Shown here: positions 12,741 through 25,607 of the stretch, piece by piece
Numbering within the stretch: position 1 is the stretch's first letter
Layout of the letters: each line of letters opens with the position of its first letter
Source: Linnemannia hyalina
Lineage: Eukaryota > Mortierellomycota > Mortierellomycetes > Mortierellales > Mortierellaceae
Assembly (NCBI GenBank): GCA_019671135.1
Contig: JAHRHY010000004.1
Coordinates: forward strand, 2,170,001 to 2,234,000
Reading direction: 5' to 3'
DNA length: 64,000 bases
Position numbers and translations under genes: made by a program
Notes under the pieces: model-generated
Told to the model about the DNA's origin: nothing
Seen by the model: the letters and a program-made list of their open reading frames with translations, nothing else
Database searches by the model: none

Positions 12741-14809
12741 TTAGAAGACCATGTTCATGGCACGGAGAGAGTACTCAACACCGAGGAAGCAACTATTGTT
12801 AGATAGAAATACAAGCAAGCGGATGGTTAGTGATTGAAAGGAGAGCATATATGACGGCCGGTCGATCAAAACAGGCAACAGTTAAGAAAGCAAGATATAA
12901 AGCGAACGTACGCAGCGTTGGCGGGGAAGGCACGGAACATGGCGGGGCCGAGACCCTTGAAGAGAGCCTGGGGACCCTCGGTCTTCAAGAGGACGCGAAG
13001 GACATCAGCAATGCCCGTGTAGGTGCCAGCGGGAGCAGACTGGAGGCGGGACTTAAGAACATCTGGGGGAATAGCAATAGTCCACATGGCAACACCAGCC
13101 ATACCTATTGATCGAGAACACATGCAAAGAAAAATAAAGGGGCCAATTTAAGTTCCATGGAATAATAGCTTTGGCATTGACATTGATCGAAGAATATACA
13201 AGAAGCGATGGAACATACCACCAGCAAAGAGAACGGAGAGGGGGTTCAAGTCATTAGCAGTGCCACCGGCGGGGATAAGGGAGCGCTTGATGACCTCGTA
13301 GGCAACAAAGTAGGCAGCAGATCCAGGACCATCACGCAACAAGGTAGCACCAGTTCCACGGAAGATCGAAGCCATACCGCCCTCCTTGTACAAGGCACGG
13401 GCGACATCGACGGGTCCGTTGTAAAGCTTGTTGGCACCGGTGCCCTGGGTCTAATGGGTTAATAGGGATGGTTTGTTTTGTTTAGTGAGCAGGCATCGTA
13501 GAAGTAGAAGTGAGTGGTTGTGGGAAGTAGCGAGATGAGGGGGACTGTCTGTGTGCCTGTAATCGATCTTTGATCTCGCAGACTCAATTCCTTTTGAACC
13601 CTCTAAACCGACAGTGTTTCTAAGGGTGTGGTGTGTCCATCTGCCTACTGCATGCATCTTTTCCTGACTTTCAAGCATCTCACACGTGAGAGCCACAAAA
13701 AAGAGAATATAAAGTGTAAAAAAAACCAGCTCCGATCGGATTACGATATGTGCGTGTGAGTGTTGAGTGACAGTAAGTCCGTAATGCTTACCTGGAGGAT
13801 GACCTTGATGCGCTCGGTGGGAGACATCAAGAGGGTGGTGGGGATAGCCGAGAAGAAACCGGCAAAGGCAAACTCGGCCAAGTTGAGGTCGCGGGGCTCA
13901 CGGCCGGGGATGGCGTGGACGATCTTCTTGCCCAAATCATAGGCCCAGAAGGAGACGGCGAAGATGGGGGTGACTCCGACGAGGGGGGTGGACATTCCGC
14001 GGTAGAGACCACGGACACCGTCGGCCTTGAGGGACTTGCTAAAGACATCGATGGTGCCCTTGTAGGTGCCATTGGGGCTGGTTTGGATGCGGACCTAATT
14101 CAACATTATCAGGGAATAGCGCGAGTTGTATTATTAGCCATGAATCATCAGTAATTCATCATCATTTGAAGCCACCCGCTCCTTTTTCAATCTTTGTCGT
14201 CGTCGTCTTTGATCAGAAGGAGTGTTCATGTTCAAGAGCGCCCGTTCCTGGTAGTGCAAATGATGAAAGGTTGGAACTGTAGTTGACATGTCTCCTTTTC
14301 ATGTTTCTCTCCTTCCAGCCTTCGTTTCCTTATGTTTTCCTTTCACAGTGCGCATTATCGTCCATGTTCTTTTTTGTAAGTGGAATGAACTGGTGTAAGC
14401 TCGTGCTTGTAAAAACGTGATGCTGTTCATCTCCATCCTGATGTACTTTGCCGCTTTCTCGAGAATAGAGATGCAAACACTGATTCCATGTCTAAGTTTG
14501 CTCTTTCTTTAAGGTCCGCTTTGAGTCGTGTGCGTGTGTTTGTTTGTCACCTCCATATGAAAATGTCGATGCTGTTGTTGTCGTTGTTGCTTTGTGCCCA
14601 GTCCAGTTTGTCCTTTGATTGCTTGCATAAGATAAATTGCGGTATGGTGTTGAATGAGTTGAGGGTGAGATGGTTACCTTGGCCAAGTCGAAGGGGTGTC
14701 CGACGAGGACGGAGGCGATACCACCGAATCCTCCGGAGAGGAAGGACTTGACGGCAGAGGTCTCGGGGACGACCTTCTCGATGGTCTTTGCGTCGGCGAA
14801 TTCAGACAT
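12741..14809 (-). CDS. Mitochondrial carnitine/acylcarnitine carrier (SLC25A20/Crc1 type)
   Basis: This inner mitochondrial membrane antiporter (303 aa) exchanges acylcarnitine for carnitine and links peroxisomal or cytosolic fatty acids and acetyl units to the matrix. Exons on -: 14809-14678, 14094-13792, 13450-13219, 13104-12912, 12792-12741. The three repeats carry the carrier signatures [25 protein letters not shown] and [13 protein letters not shown]. The stretches [39 protein letters not shown] and [17 protein letters not shown] favour the carnitine/ornithine branch, and SPTERIKV is typical of carnitine carriers. The last exon is only 52 nt and supplies the ending [16 protein letters not shown]. 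The first intron is about 580 nt. An ornithine-type substrate is a less likely alternative. Confidence 0.9.
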
Positions 14810-16635
14810 GATATATGAGAGTAGAAGTAAAGGACGAGGGGAGAGGGGAGAGGGTGGATCTGTAAAGGGAAGAAAAGATGAAAAAGAAGAAAAAGAAAAA
14901 AGGAGAAAGAGGGAAAAGAAGAAAGAAATAAATAGATAAAAAAAAAAAGGTGAGGGAGGAAGGAGAATTTGTCCCTCCTCTCGGGCGAGTCTCGGATAGA
15001 TCCAGGCACAAACACAGTCAGCATCATATGAATTCAATCAAAACAGTCCTTCCGACCCATTTCCCTTTCCTTTCTCCACTCTTCCTTCCCTCGGTCTCTA
15101 AACAGGTTACTGTGTTGTATTTTATTCTCTCACACTTTCTTCCTTCCTCCTTCCACAGCACACTGTTTATCATGTGCAAAGGATTCTAGGATTCTTGACA
15201 GCCATCATCCATGCACCCCAAAAAGGGACCATTACTTAGATCCCTGGCTCTCTTGCTCTCTTTTCCCCTCACATCCTTCGGGCTCGTTCTGATTGGCCAA
15301 TGCCATCCCCATCCTCAGTCGACTCCGGTCGATCTCACCGTCCATCGTTACTTGAAAAAGACGTCAATACGCCCACGGCTACATTTTCTTCCGCCAGGTT
15401 TACTTTAGTCGACCGATCGACATACTCGCCCATGCGACCACATGCCACCCATGCCTTCATTCTCGCCCCACTTCTTCTTTCTTTCTCCATTGTTCTTCTT
15501 GCCTCCACAGACCCGTTCAAGGGAGGTTTCTATGAAAAATGTTTTTTTTTGTCGCCCTTGCTTTTAGTGCTCTTGGCCGTTTGATTTCTCGGGAGTTCAC
15601 GGACAAGGGCTTCTTCACACCCTCACACAAGTAACCAACCAACCCTTTATCTCCCTCTCCACCGAATTTTCATCCAACACAGCTCGCTCATGAAACTCGC
15701 AATAAGGTCTCTTCCCCGCAACTTTCTGTCCCCATCACCTGCCCGCCATGTACTCTTCAATGCGTCTCCTGTCTCGCCCATGATTTCTGCTCTCTGGTCT
15801 CTCCCTCATTTCGGGGTATGAAGGGTGGGAAGAAGAAGATAAATTCTCAAGCCTGTAACCCTTTTGGCTCATGGCTCGGGTCATCTCTTGAACCTGTATC
15901 AACACACAAAGAGCAGGAGAAGGTTGCATTCGTGTTGGTAGGGCTGAACTGGTTGTAGTAGAAAGTCAAGACGCAATTGCTGCACGGTATGGCGGATGAC
16001 TTCTTTGTTGGATCCTCACACTCGAAACGCGCCTTTGACTACGGACGAGTATCTTACTTACAAAGGTTTTCAGGGAATCCCTATTTGTCGTGATCAATGT
16101 CGTTTAGCTTTAGCTTCAGTTATTAAACATGCCAACTGTTGATGCGCACGGGCATTGATATCAGATAATGAAGAGACGAAGAGTGCCAGGAGTGCTATAC
16201 TGCGGCCCAAGGCTCCAGTGTATCACTGGCGTGCAATCGAGTCCCTTTCTGTTTGTATCTTCAACCGCTGTCTCAATGAACCAGTCCCTCTTTCACCAAG
16301 CGCAGTGTGATTCACATGAAAAACCAAGACGCAACAGTTGGTCATAGTGAGTATGAGAGAAAGAAGGTGAAAAGAGGTGTAGCGAGAACGAGACTGAGAA
16401 TAAGAGGGTAGAGAAATGACAATGGGTCTGACAAGGTGTAGTAGACCTATGCAGGTGATAGAAAGGCGCAATGCAATTCTCACAACGTGCAACATTTGGC
16501 TGGTGATTTCTCGACCGTGAGTCACTCAACGATTGGCCTATCAAATCGCGGTCACAATAAACAGAAGAGCGTAGAAAGAGAATATTCATCTTGCTTGCAG
16601 GTTTGTAACTTGTTCACTCAACACGCTCATCAACC
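14810..16635. other. Shared 5' region between the carnitine carrier (-) and PheRS alpha (+)
   Basis: The 1.8-kb divergent spacer has a purine-rich stretch just upstream of the carrier (14850-14950) and a pyrimidine-rich stretch on + (15040-15150, 15470-15560). A possible two-exon reading frame on - (about 16105-15735) is listed separately. Otherwise I see no gene. Confidence 0.4.
15735..16105 (-). other. Weak candidate small coding segment (two exons)
   Basis: On -, a good donor (GTAAGTAAG, about 16063) and acceptor (GTTGATACAG, about 15902) would join an open stretch ending TTNRDSLKTF to VQEMTRAMSQKGYRLENL. The frame then stays open through a charged tail (RPESRNHGRDRRRIEEYMAG) to the stop at 15735. 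No upstream ATG in frame is visible, the family is not recognised, and the opposite strand also carries a short open frame. It may be the end of an unseen gene or chance. Confidence 0.15.
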
Positions 16636-19011
16636 ATGGCTACTTCGGAGGACATCCAGACCCTCATTCTCACCACCCTCGACACTCAGGGTGTCATCGA
16701 GAACACCGACTCCCTCAAGACCGCTGATGGCAACGCTATCCCCTACCTCGCCGTCGTCGGTGTCCTCAACAGTCTCGCCTCCAAGGAGGTACATCACTCC
16801 TCTTTTTTTTCATGCCTTGAGCCTACTACGACCTTTCCATGAACACCTTCCATCAGCGAACATCAAACACTAATCGAATCAACTACCTTTTACTACTTTC
16901 TTTCTTTGCAATGAAATACAGATGATCACCTACACCACCATCGAGCGCGATCAGTTCAAACTCACCCAGGAAGGAAATGAAATCGCCGACTCTGGAAGTC
17001 ACGAGGCCAAGGTCTTTAACGCTGTCAACCCCGTCAGCGGAATTGCTATTGCCGAGCTCGCTGTAAGCAATTGTAGTCATGGAAATCAGCCTGTTTTGAT
17101 TGACCCGGACAATGGACATCAAGCGACAAATCGGCCTTTCATCCGCGACTAACTATAAACACCTTGACTCGGTGTATTAATAATGTTAGAAACTTCTCGG
17201 TGCTTCTGCCAAGATTGGACAGGGCAAGGCTTTCAAGAACAAGTGGATCAAGAAGGATGGTGATAAGCTCGTCCGTGAGGTGAGTGGTGGCCAACTTGCT
17301 TTGTCATTGACGAGATATCATGTTCCTTACAACGGCAAATGCAATCGCACAATCGCACAATCGTGGCAAATGGAAAACTTAGCCATTATGAATATTCCCA
17401 ACACGATAAATCACGATTAGGTCGAGTCCATTATTGATCAGACTCAGTTGGATGCCCTTGAGATTCGCAACACTGGAACTCACTCCAAGCCCGCCACCTT
17501 GAAGGATCTCCAGGCTCGCAAGCACGTCGAGAAGGTGTAAGTTCAGGACATGCGCCCTCCAAAACAATATTCGCCAACATTGTGATTTCAGGAAATTCTC
17601 AGGGATGCGTCACAACTGACAACTGCTGACTCTATGAATTTTCCGAAATCATCTAGTAAGCTGATCTCGTACAAGGTTGCCAAGGGTCCCAAATTCTCCT
17701 TGAAGATCGAGAAGCAGGCTACCGATTTGACCGCTGAGATGTTGGCTGACGGATCATGGAAGACCCAGACCTTTAAGAAGTACAACTTTGCAGGAAACCC
17801 CCCAGAGGGTGGTCACTTGCATCCTCTCATGAAGGTGCGCGAGGAGTTCCGCAAGATTTTCTTTGAGCTCGGGTATGCTATCTGGAAGATATTCGTTGTT
17901 GTGTTTTTGCAATTGACATACGAACATGTATTTGAAAGAATGTGTGCTATTATCTAATGTTATTTCTAATGTGAACTACAGTTTCGAGGAGATGCCCACC
18001 AACAAGTACGTCGAGTCTTCGTTCTGGAACTTCGATGCCCTTTTCCAGCCCCAGCAGCACCCTGCCCGTGATGCTCACGATACCTTCTTCCTTCTCGGTA
18101 TGTCAGGATACCTCTTCAACACCATATCCATGCATAGACGTATCAAAGGTTAAATTTCATTCGCTAACGCTTATCCATTTCATGTACTAGACCCCGCTAC
18201 CTCCAACCACTTCCCCGACAAGGAGTACGTTCAGCGCGTCAAGGACGTTCACTCTCACGGAGGATATGGCTCGATCGGATATGGATACGACTGGAAGATT
18301 GAGGAGGCCGAAAAGTTGCTCCTCCGTACCCATACCACCTCTGTCTCCTCCAACATGCTCTACCGCCTCGCTCAGGAGTCCAAGGCCAGTGGCTCGTTCA
18401 AGCCCGCAAAGTTCTTCTCGATCGATCGTGTCTACCGTAACGAGACTGTCGACGCCACCCATTTGGCAGAGTTCCATCAGGTCGAGGGTGTCATTGCTGA
18501 CAAAAACTTGACCTTGGGAGATTTGATTGGTTTCATGGAGATCTTCTTTGAGAAGATGGGAGTGCCCAACATCAAGTTCAAGCCCGCTTTCAACCCTTAT
18601 ACCGAGCCAAGTATGGAGATTTTCTCATGGCATCCTGGTCTTGAGAAGTGGGTCGAGCTCGGAAACTCGGGTATGTTCCGTCCCGAGATGTTGGAGGCCA
18701 TGGGTCTCGATCCCGATGTCCGTGTCATTGCTTGGGGTCTCGGTTTGGAGCGCCCCACCATGATCAAGTACGGTCTGGATAACATCCGTGAGGTAAGCAC
18801 CCAGCTATTGGCCTAACATTTTGTTTTATCCACTACTATTGTCTGTTGCTTTGCATTGGGGACTATACTCACATATTACGACCATTTGCATTCGATATAA
18901 TAGCTTTTGGGACACAAGGTTGACTTGGATATGATCCAGTCCAACCCTGCCTGCAGATTGGACAAGAAGATGGGCAAGGAGTTGGTTGGCAAGGATGCTG
19001 TTGATGCTTAA
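16636..19011 (+). CDS. Phenylalanyl-tRNA synthetase alpha subunit, cytosolic
   Basis: This is the catalytic subunit (513 aa) of the alpha2-beta2 enzyme that charges tRNA-Phe in the cytosol. Exons: 16636-16788, 16922-17062, 17190-17279, 17421-17536, 17657-17872, 17982-18097, 18191-18792, 18904-19011, with all phases consistent. The N-terminal winged-helix part (residues 1-150) precedes the class II core. Motif 2 is seen as [20 protein letters not shown] followed by FHQVEG. Motif 3 is seen as [19 protein letters not shown]. The stretch [20 protein letters not shown] is the family motif 1 area. Length matches eukaryotic FARSA/Frs2 (about 500 aa). A candidate poly(A) signal AATAAA lies at 19060. 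Confidence 0.96.
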
Positions 19012-19544
19012 ATATAAGCCTTGGAGAGTGAAGATGGGTGTAGATGAAGAAGAACGAAAAATAAACTATTAAGAAACGCATACACATACACGTCCATTCA
19101 CCCATGCGCCTGATTCATTGGCCAAGACACGATTGAGACTCGTATTCCTTTACTCACCGTGAAGTGTCTAAACCTACACCACAACCACATCGACAAGCAA
19201 GGAAGGCAAGAAAGAACGCGAATAGGAAAATGTGAACATGGCGACGCGTGCCTCGCATCTGACGGACCTGCCCGTCACACAAGCACCTCCTTTGTCCCCC
19301 TCTTACCCCTTTTCCCTCGGAGGCAAGTTCTTCTTTTCCTTTTCCTTTTCGCTTCCCTTTTGTTTCCTCTTATTCTTCTTCATCCCCATTCATTCTTTTC
19401 CCTTCGACACTCTTTTCTCTCATCTCACTCCGACAGAGGGAGGCACACACATCCTGTCAAAACCTTACCGCCTCAAAAAATATCCCACAGTTGAAACAGC
19501 GACCTCCATACAAGGGAGTGAGAGAGAAAGTGAGAAAAAAATAA
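19012..19544. other. PheRS 3' end and lipin 5' leader
   Basis: The AATAAA at 19060-19065 probably ends the PheRS transcript. A C/T-rich stretch follows (19290-19440) before the lipin ATG at 19545. No gene is seen here. Confidence 0.4.
19060..19065 (+). terminator. Candidate poly(A) signal of PheRS alpha
   Basis: AATAAA lies 49 nt after the stop codon at 19009-19011. Confidence 0.45.
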
Positions 19545-22500
19545 ATGCAGTCTGTCGGAAGTTTCTTTTCAACGGTCTCAAAGTTCTACAATGAGATCAA
19601 CCCGGCAACACTTTCGGGCGCGATTGATGTCGTGGTGGTTGAGCAGGCTAATGGCGACTTGGCCTGTTCGCCCTTCCATGTCCGGTTCGGCAAACTCAGT
19701 ATTCTTCGCCCTCAAGAGAAAGTTGTAAGCATAAACAACGCCTTTTTTTTTTTTTTTTTTTTTTTTTTGGTTTTTATGTTGTGAAGGTGCTTTCTTTTTT
19801 TGTTTGGGTTCAATTGTCGCCTAGGCTCGGCTCAGAAAGAGAGTGTAAAAATAATAATCAAGGGTCTCTATGGACTGGAGACACCTATCGCCTAACATCA
19901 TACCTCGGTTGTTATGTCTTCTTTCTGTGTGGATAGGTAGAGGTGACGATCAACGGACGGGTGGTCGACTTCCCGATGAAGGTCGGTGATGCAGGAGAGG
20001 CGTTCTTTGTGTTTGAAACGGAACAGGAGGTGCCCGAGGAGTTTGCCACATCACCCCTCGCAGGACCATCCTCGCCCGACAAAGTCGAGGACGAGATTGA
20101 TTTCCTAGACCTGACTCAGGGGGAAGGTGGTGGCCATGTCACAACACAGCCGAACGACCAAGGTAAAACCACATAGTCGCTTCGCCTAAGAAACAAACAA
20201 CAGAAACGCGCTGTGGTCTGGCTGCTGACGGACGGAAGGACTGAATGACATGAATAACGAGCTATCCTTTGAGCGAACTACGTTTGATATCAAATGTCAC
20301 TAATAACAGCCGCTGGGTACTTTTATGCCCTTTCTCTCTTCTTCTCGTTGTTCAAACAGACACAGGTTATGTGAGCGCACACAGTGGACACGGTTCAGAG
20401 TTCGAGGAGGACGAACAAGAGTTCCCCCCGCCGTCTCCAGCCAAGCGGCACCCCTACGCTTCCGCTGCAGAGTTAGGCAGCAACAGCTACGGGACGGGTC
20501 AACACCAGATGAGGATAGAGGGGCAAGCCTCTGTTGAAGGCGTGTTTGAACATTCGGAGCACAGAGTCACCATCAACGGGAGACATCGCATTGTGAGGCG
20601 AAGGGCGCATGAATCGCATAGACGGTACTCAGTCTCGATCTCCTTGCCATGTTCACCCGTCCTAAAGCCGCACGATATCATGGAAAATTTCCAGCCTGTC
20701 CATTCCGCTGGACCGTTCGGTGACCATGCCAACACTCATGATCACTTTGGGTACCAGCCCTCCATACCCGTTGTTTCTTCCGATGGCACCAACAGTCGTA
20801 GCCAGTTCCTGAGTCCACCGCACAAAGACGATGTGATTATGGACATAACTGGATACAAAACGGACGACTCGGCAGAGACTGACCTCGAGTCGGATGATCC
20901 TTCAGCGGGGGCAGATGCATCCAAGAGTAGCCCTCGTACTCGGAGGAGACGGAAGCGAGTTGCTCGAAGGAACATGGGATTTTCGCCCTCAGGAGCAACA
21001 ACAAGGGTCGGGCATGAACCGACAGAAGAAGCCAAGGAGACCGATTCACGTTTGCCCTCGCGTCCTATTCAAAGCATGTTTCATCGCAAGGCCCCTTACC
21101 GCGTCAAACGCTCTTGCTCTCTCCCTAACGTATTGGAGCCACGTAAGTCAACAATAATTGTTGTTCATGTTTTCAGAGAGTACTTTTGTCCACGCGTTCT
21201 TTGACCATTGCTGACGTTACTATGCGTGTTGTCTATAGTCGAGGTACTGGAAGGTCTATTGCCTGGCGAACTGGAATCTAGAGGGCCTTCTCCTGCAGCT
21301 GGAGGAGTCAGTGCAGTGCTTAAACAGACCGACGCGGACTCATCAGGCAATAGCAGCTCAGCAACCTCGACGCCTCCACCTACACTGGGCGGCCAACATG
21401 AACACCACCCACATCGTCACCATCGCCATCATCATCATCATCGCCATGACGAGGGTAAGAGTGGCCTTTCTCGTCGCCACTCTCACAAGCCTTTGCAGCA
21501 GTTGCAGAAACCATCGGTACCGAGGCAGAACGCCGCTCTCGGCGCACTTAGTGACACCGAACTGGAGGTAGGTGGCAGTCGATCGCCAGAGTATATAACC
21601 CGCCAAAGTTGGTTGTTTAGATCAAGCTAACCTTTGAATTTGTGATATTGTCGGCGAAATAGTACCAGACGCCAAGGACGGCCAAGGCTACACAGGATTC
21701 AGAGTGGTCATGGGGATGGGGAAGTCTTCCAGTCAAGAACGATAGCATGGAAGGCATTGTTGATGCGGATCAGAAGGGTCAGCACTCCACCCATGTGTCG
21801 ATCGATATCCCTGCGACTCCAAAACCTGTCCTAAACGAGATCGAAATTGAAGGAGAGACGTATAGAGTCGCCATCAGCCTGTGTCCCGGAGACGAGTTTG
21901 GCAAGGATGTGGTACGATTCCAACGATATTGCCTTTGAATCCATGTTGCTTGTGCCGATTGAACCCTCTTATTGTCGACTTTGCCTAACCGGTTTGATGA
22001 TATACCGGCTTGATAATATACCGGCTTGTAGATTGCAAGTGAGGCATTGTTTGCTACACACCAAGTCACCTTTGAGGAGTTTGGAAAGGACCCTCTCAAG
22101 ATTCTCAACAACAAAAGTCTAGTCTGCCTCATCAACGACAGGTAATACGACCCCGGACTCTGTATGTTTGACATAATTTGGTGGCAAACGCTTACTCGAG
22201 CCACTGTGATTATCATGAGCTAGATACTTCACATGGGCAGCTGCAGGCCCATACTTGGCGTCATTAGTGCTCTTCCGGAAACCACTCTCAGACGAAACAC
22301 TGCATCAGCTCTCAGTCAAAGACTCGAGACACCTCTCTGACAGATCTCAGACACAAGAGCAACCGACCAGATTCGGTGCATTGTCCAGGTGGTTGCGTGG
22401 ATCCCCGACCGCGAACCAGCTAAGTGCGATAGAGCAAGGGCTCCCTAGACACCCCTCGGGATCCGACGAAGCTGTACCTCTCCAGCAACCAGATGAGGTA

Positions 22501-24734
22501 CATATTCAATCATTGCTTTACTGTTCATGCCTCATTATGTATGGTGTACTATTCATTAACGTATTGCATTCCTCTCACGTTTTAGGATGGAGATGAAGAG
22601 AAGCAAGAGGCAAAGCCCACATCAGGGACAGAATTACACTTGGATGCTGACAAAGAGCCGATGATACGGAGTACCTCTATGCCAATACAACGCTCCAAGT
22701 CAGTGGGGTCAGAGAACAGTACAGCAGACCAGGCAACCACTTTAGAACCTAAACATCAAGCTACCAAGCGATACGCCAAGACTCTTCGCCTTACCTCTGA
22801 TCAGCTGGTATGTACTCTCGCTTCAAGGATACCTTGACGTAGCTCGACGTGAAGCTACAGTTTATACTCGTCTTTAACCTGTTACCTCATATTCTTTCAA
22901 TAGAAATCGCTCAACCTGAAGAAGGGCGCGAACACATTGACATTCGCCGTCACGTCAAGCTACCAGGGCAAGGCTATTTGTTCAGCAAAGCTGTTCCTGT
23001 GGGATCATGACTATCAAGTGGTCATATCTGATATCGACGGCACCATCACCAAATCGGATGCTCTGGGTCACATCTTTACAATGGCTGGTAAAGATTGGAC
23101 CCACCCTGGTGTAGCCAAGCTCTACACGGATATCGCCAACAATGGCTATCATATCTTGTACCTGACTTCTCGTGCGATCGGTCAGGCAGATTACACCAGA
23201 AAGTATCTGAAGAACGTGGAGCAGGACAACTACTATCTCCCTGACGGTCCGGTCATCATGAGTCCAGATCGATTGATGACAGCATTCCACAGGTACCCAT
23301 GTAGACAGTGTCAAAGCAATTATTGCAAAGGTGCACAGCTATAATTCATTTATTCACACGAATCACCCTTTCTTTCTTTGTGAACATTAGAGAAGTGATT
23401 ATGAGGAAGCCAGAAGAGTTTAAGATGGCTTGTTTGCGTGACATTCGGCGCCTGTTTGAGGACCGTAACCCCTTCTATGCTGGATTTGGCAACCGGATTA
23501 CCGACGCCATGTCGTATCGAAGCGTGAACGTTCCTTCGTCGAGGATCTTTACTATCGACTCTGGTGGCGAGGTCAAGCTAGAACTCCTCAGCAGCTACAA
23601 ATCTTCGTAAGATCGCCGCCTGCATTTTGCTTGATGCAGATCATATTCTTTGAGCAATATCTTGAAGAATCCAACTAACTCCATCCCTATCATGTCTCTG
23701 ATAGGTATCTGGCATTGAATGATTTGGTGAATGAGATCTTTCCAGGAATGCGCCAAGCACCAGAGTTTAATGACTGGAACTTTTGGAAGCCGCCGATGCC
23801 GACGATCGATTTGCCTATGGCGCCTTCACCGCAACCGACTTTGCCGTCTAATCCTACCAACCCTGGTTCTTTTAATAGCGGCGGAGTACCAGGACGACTA
23901 GGCGTGATTCGCAGCTTTACGAATTCACTAACGTCTTCTGCCTCTGGGTCGCTGAAGAAGAGATCTTCCATCCCAACTTTCAGCTCGTCTCCAGTACCGG
24001 TCACTTCTCCACCTGCATCTTCTCCTCCGCTACCACCGTCCTCGGCGCCAGCAGGGTTGCAGATCGTTGATAGAACAAGACGACTGTCGTTGTCGCTGAT
24101 GAAGTATGGAGGAAGCCACTCTGCATCTGCGTCAGCTACCAATGTTACTGCCTCTTCGTCCATGACCCAGGCGACCAATGGTCAGATATCATCCTCTCCT
24201 CCATCATCACATTCAGAGACTTTGGCTCCTCACCAGAATGCACGATCCCGCGGCATGTCTATGACAACCTTGTCGTCGCTTGTATATGTGCCATCAAATC
24301 TCGGAACTTCGCCTCCGACGACTTCCTCGACCCTGAGTAGTGAAGTACATCCACTCGATATCCCGACTGTGAGGAAGGCGTCTAGTTTCTCGGTTTCACC
24401 ACCTCAATTGGCGAGTCGACTCACTGAGACTGTGATTCCTTTCCTGAGAGGGCGGTCATCCCGATCTGAGCAGGGTCAGAAACAGCAGCAGCAAGATGTC
24501 GATGCTGAGATTCACCAGCACCATGAAGAGACTCTTCCGAGTTCCGATGAGTACTCCGAGGGCACCATTGTGGAGCAGCAGTATGAGGACGAGTATGAGA
24601 GCTACTCTGGTGACCGTTATGATGCTGGCGAGGAGGCTGGCGAGTATGAAGAGTATGAGTATGACGACGGGGAAGAATTGGACGGCGATCTTGAGGATGA
24701 TGTTGAGCTGAACATTGATGCGCCGTTCCTGTAG
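19545..24734 (+). CDS. Lipin-type phosphatidate phosphatase (Pah1/Ned1 family)
   Basis: This Mg-dependent enzyme dephosphorylates phosphatidate to diacylglycerol and so controls triacylglycerol and membrane synthesis. Exons: 19545-19724, 19937-20162, 20360-21142, 21239-21567, 21663-21911, 22032-22141, 22224-22497, 22586-22807, 22904-23292, 23391-23606, 23705-24734 (1335 aa). The N-LIP domain (residues 1-110) starts [20 protein letters not shown], whose helix should bind membrane. The middle carries a basic patch ([12 protein letters not shown]), a His-rich run and [14 protein letters not shown]. The C-LIP catalytic domain has the DxDGT motif ([10 protein letters not shown], about 834-843), the loop [18 protein letters not shown] and [16 protein letters not shown] Ser/Pro-rich, strongly acidic tail of about 340 residues follows. 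It is much longer than yeast Pah1 (862 aa). Many Ser/Pro sites would fit control by phosphorylation, as known for the family. Confidence 0.95.
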
Positions 24735-25162
24735 TTATTTCTTTCCCTTCCTTTCCTTCTTTCTTTTGCTGTTTGGATGCCGTGCTTTCGTCCTTGTTCT
24801 TTCTCTTTTCGTTTTCGCTCTGTATTTCCTTAAGTTGTCATTACTGCGACATAAAAGTGACTCCTGACGCTATCCATTTGCATTTCTCTTTGTCCAGTTA
24901 ATTCGATTTATTTTTTGTTGATACAGATGATGAAGGTGGGTACTGATAGTTGGGATGTTGTTGGTGTTGCGGCGAAGTCGAGCGCTTTCCTTACTCGCTT
25001 TACCAACGAGAGAAGTCTAGTGATAGAAAGGCGATAGAAACCGTCCGTTAGTCATATTGGTGTCGAATCATCACAAAACGCCGCAGTCAAAATCGGAAAT
25101 TGCCCCCATCCATGTCCACATCCTCCCATTGCCGTCTTCTTTATCGATCAATTTCCTCTTCC
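24735..25162. other. Convergent 3' region, lipin (+) and Cys-rich gene (-)
   Basis: T-rich sequence follows the lipin stop. No coding region or RNA gene is recognised in this stretch. Confidence 0.4.
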
Positions 25163-25607
25163 TCAATCGCCTTTGCAAGTCCCGCCGCTTGACATAAAAA
25201 TTGGGGCACTCAGTTTTTGACCCCCCTCATTTCCATACAGTATGTCTCCAAGGTTACCTTCGGTCTTGTAACGTCCAGTCGTGTCAAGGAACTCGGTCTG
25301 GGCACAAACGTTACACCTCCAAGGGAAGAGCTTAGAGGCCTCACGTTCCATGATGAGGTTTCCGCAGTGGGCACGGTCGTGTGGGCAAGAATTGCATTTC
25401 TGGTAGTAGACGTGAAATTCCTCAAAGTGCTTCTGGTCCTTGGAGCAGAGGTATTTGTCGTGGACGCGCCAGCACCTATGAAGGAAGGGGGGGGTTGGAA
25501 TGGAGAGGGAGGGAGAGTTAGTTTGAGTGTGCGTGTACATGTGCTCGTAGGGGTGATGCACTAGAGGATAGGCGATGGTAGTGTTTGAGAGATGCAATTG
25601 CTTACAT
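25163..25607 (-). CDS. Small Cys-rich, probably zinc-binding protein with an intron-split start codon
   Basis: The 104-aa product begins MCWRVHDKYLCSKDQKHFEE and contains the Cys pairs YQKCNSCPHDRAHC and FPWRCNVCAQ, which suggests zinc binding. It resembles in style the fungal small proteins that start MCxxxxxxYxC, whose role is unknown to me. The coding exon is 25475-25163. Upstream, a GTAAGC donor follows ...AACCAT at 25606 and the acceptor TTCATAG precedes GTGCTGG, so the ATG is formed as AT|G across a 130-nt intron (25605-25476). No other in-frame ATG is present in the leader. The leader contains four units of an 8-nt GTGTGAGT repeat (25621-25652). It is divergent from the HAD phosphatase, with about 220 bp between starts. 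Confidence 0.65.
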
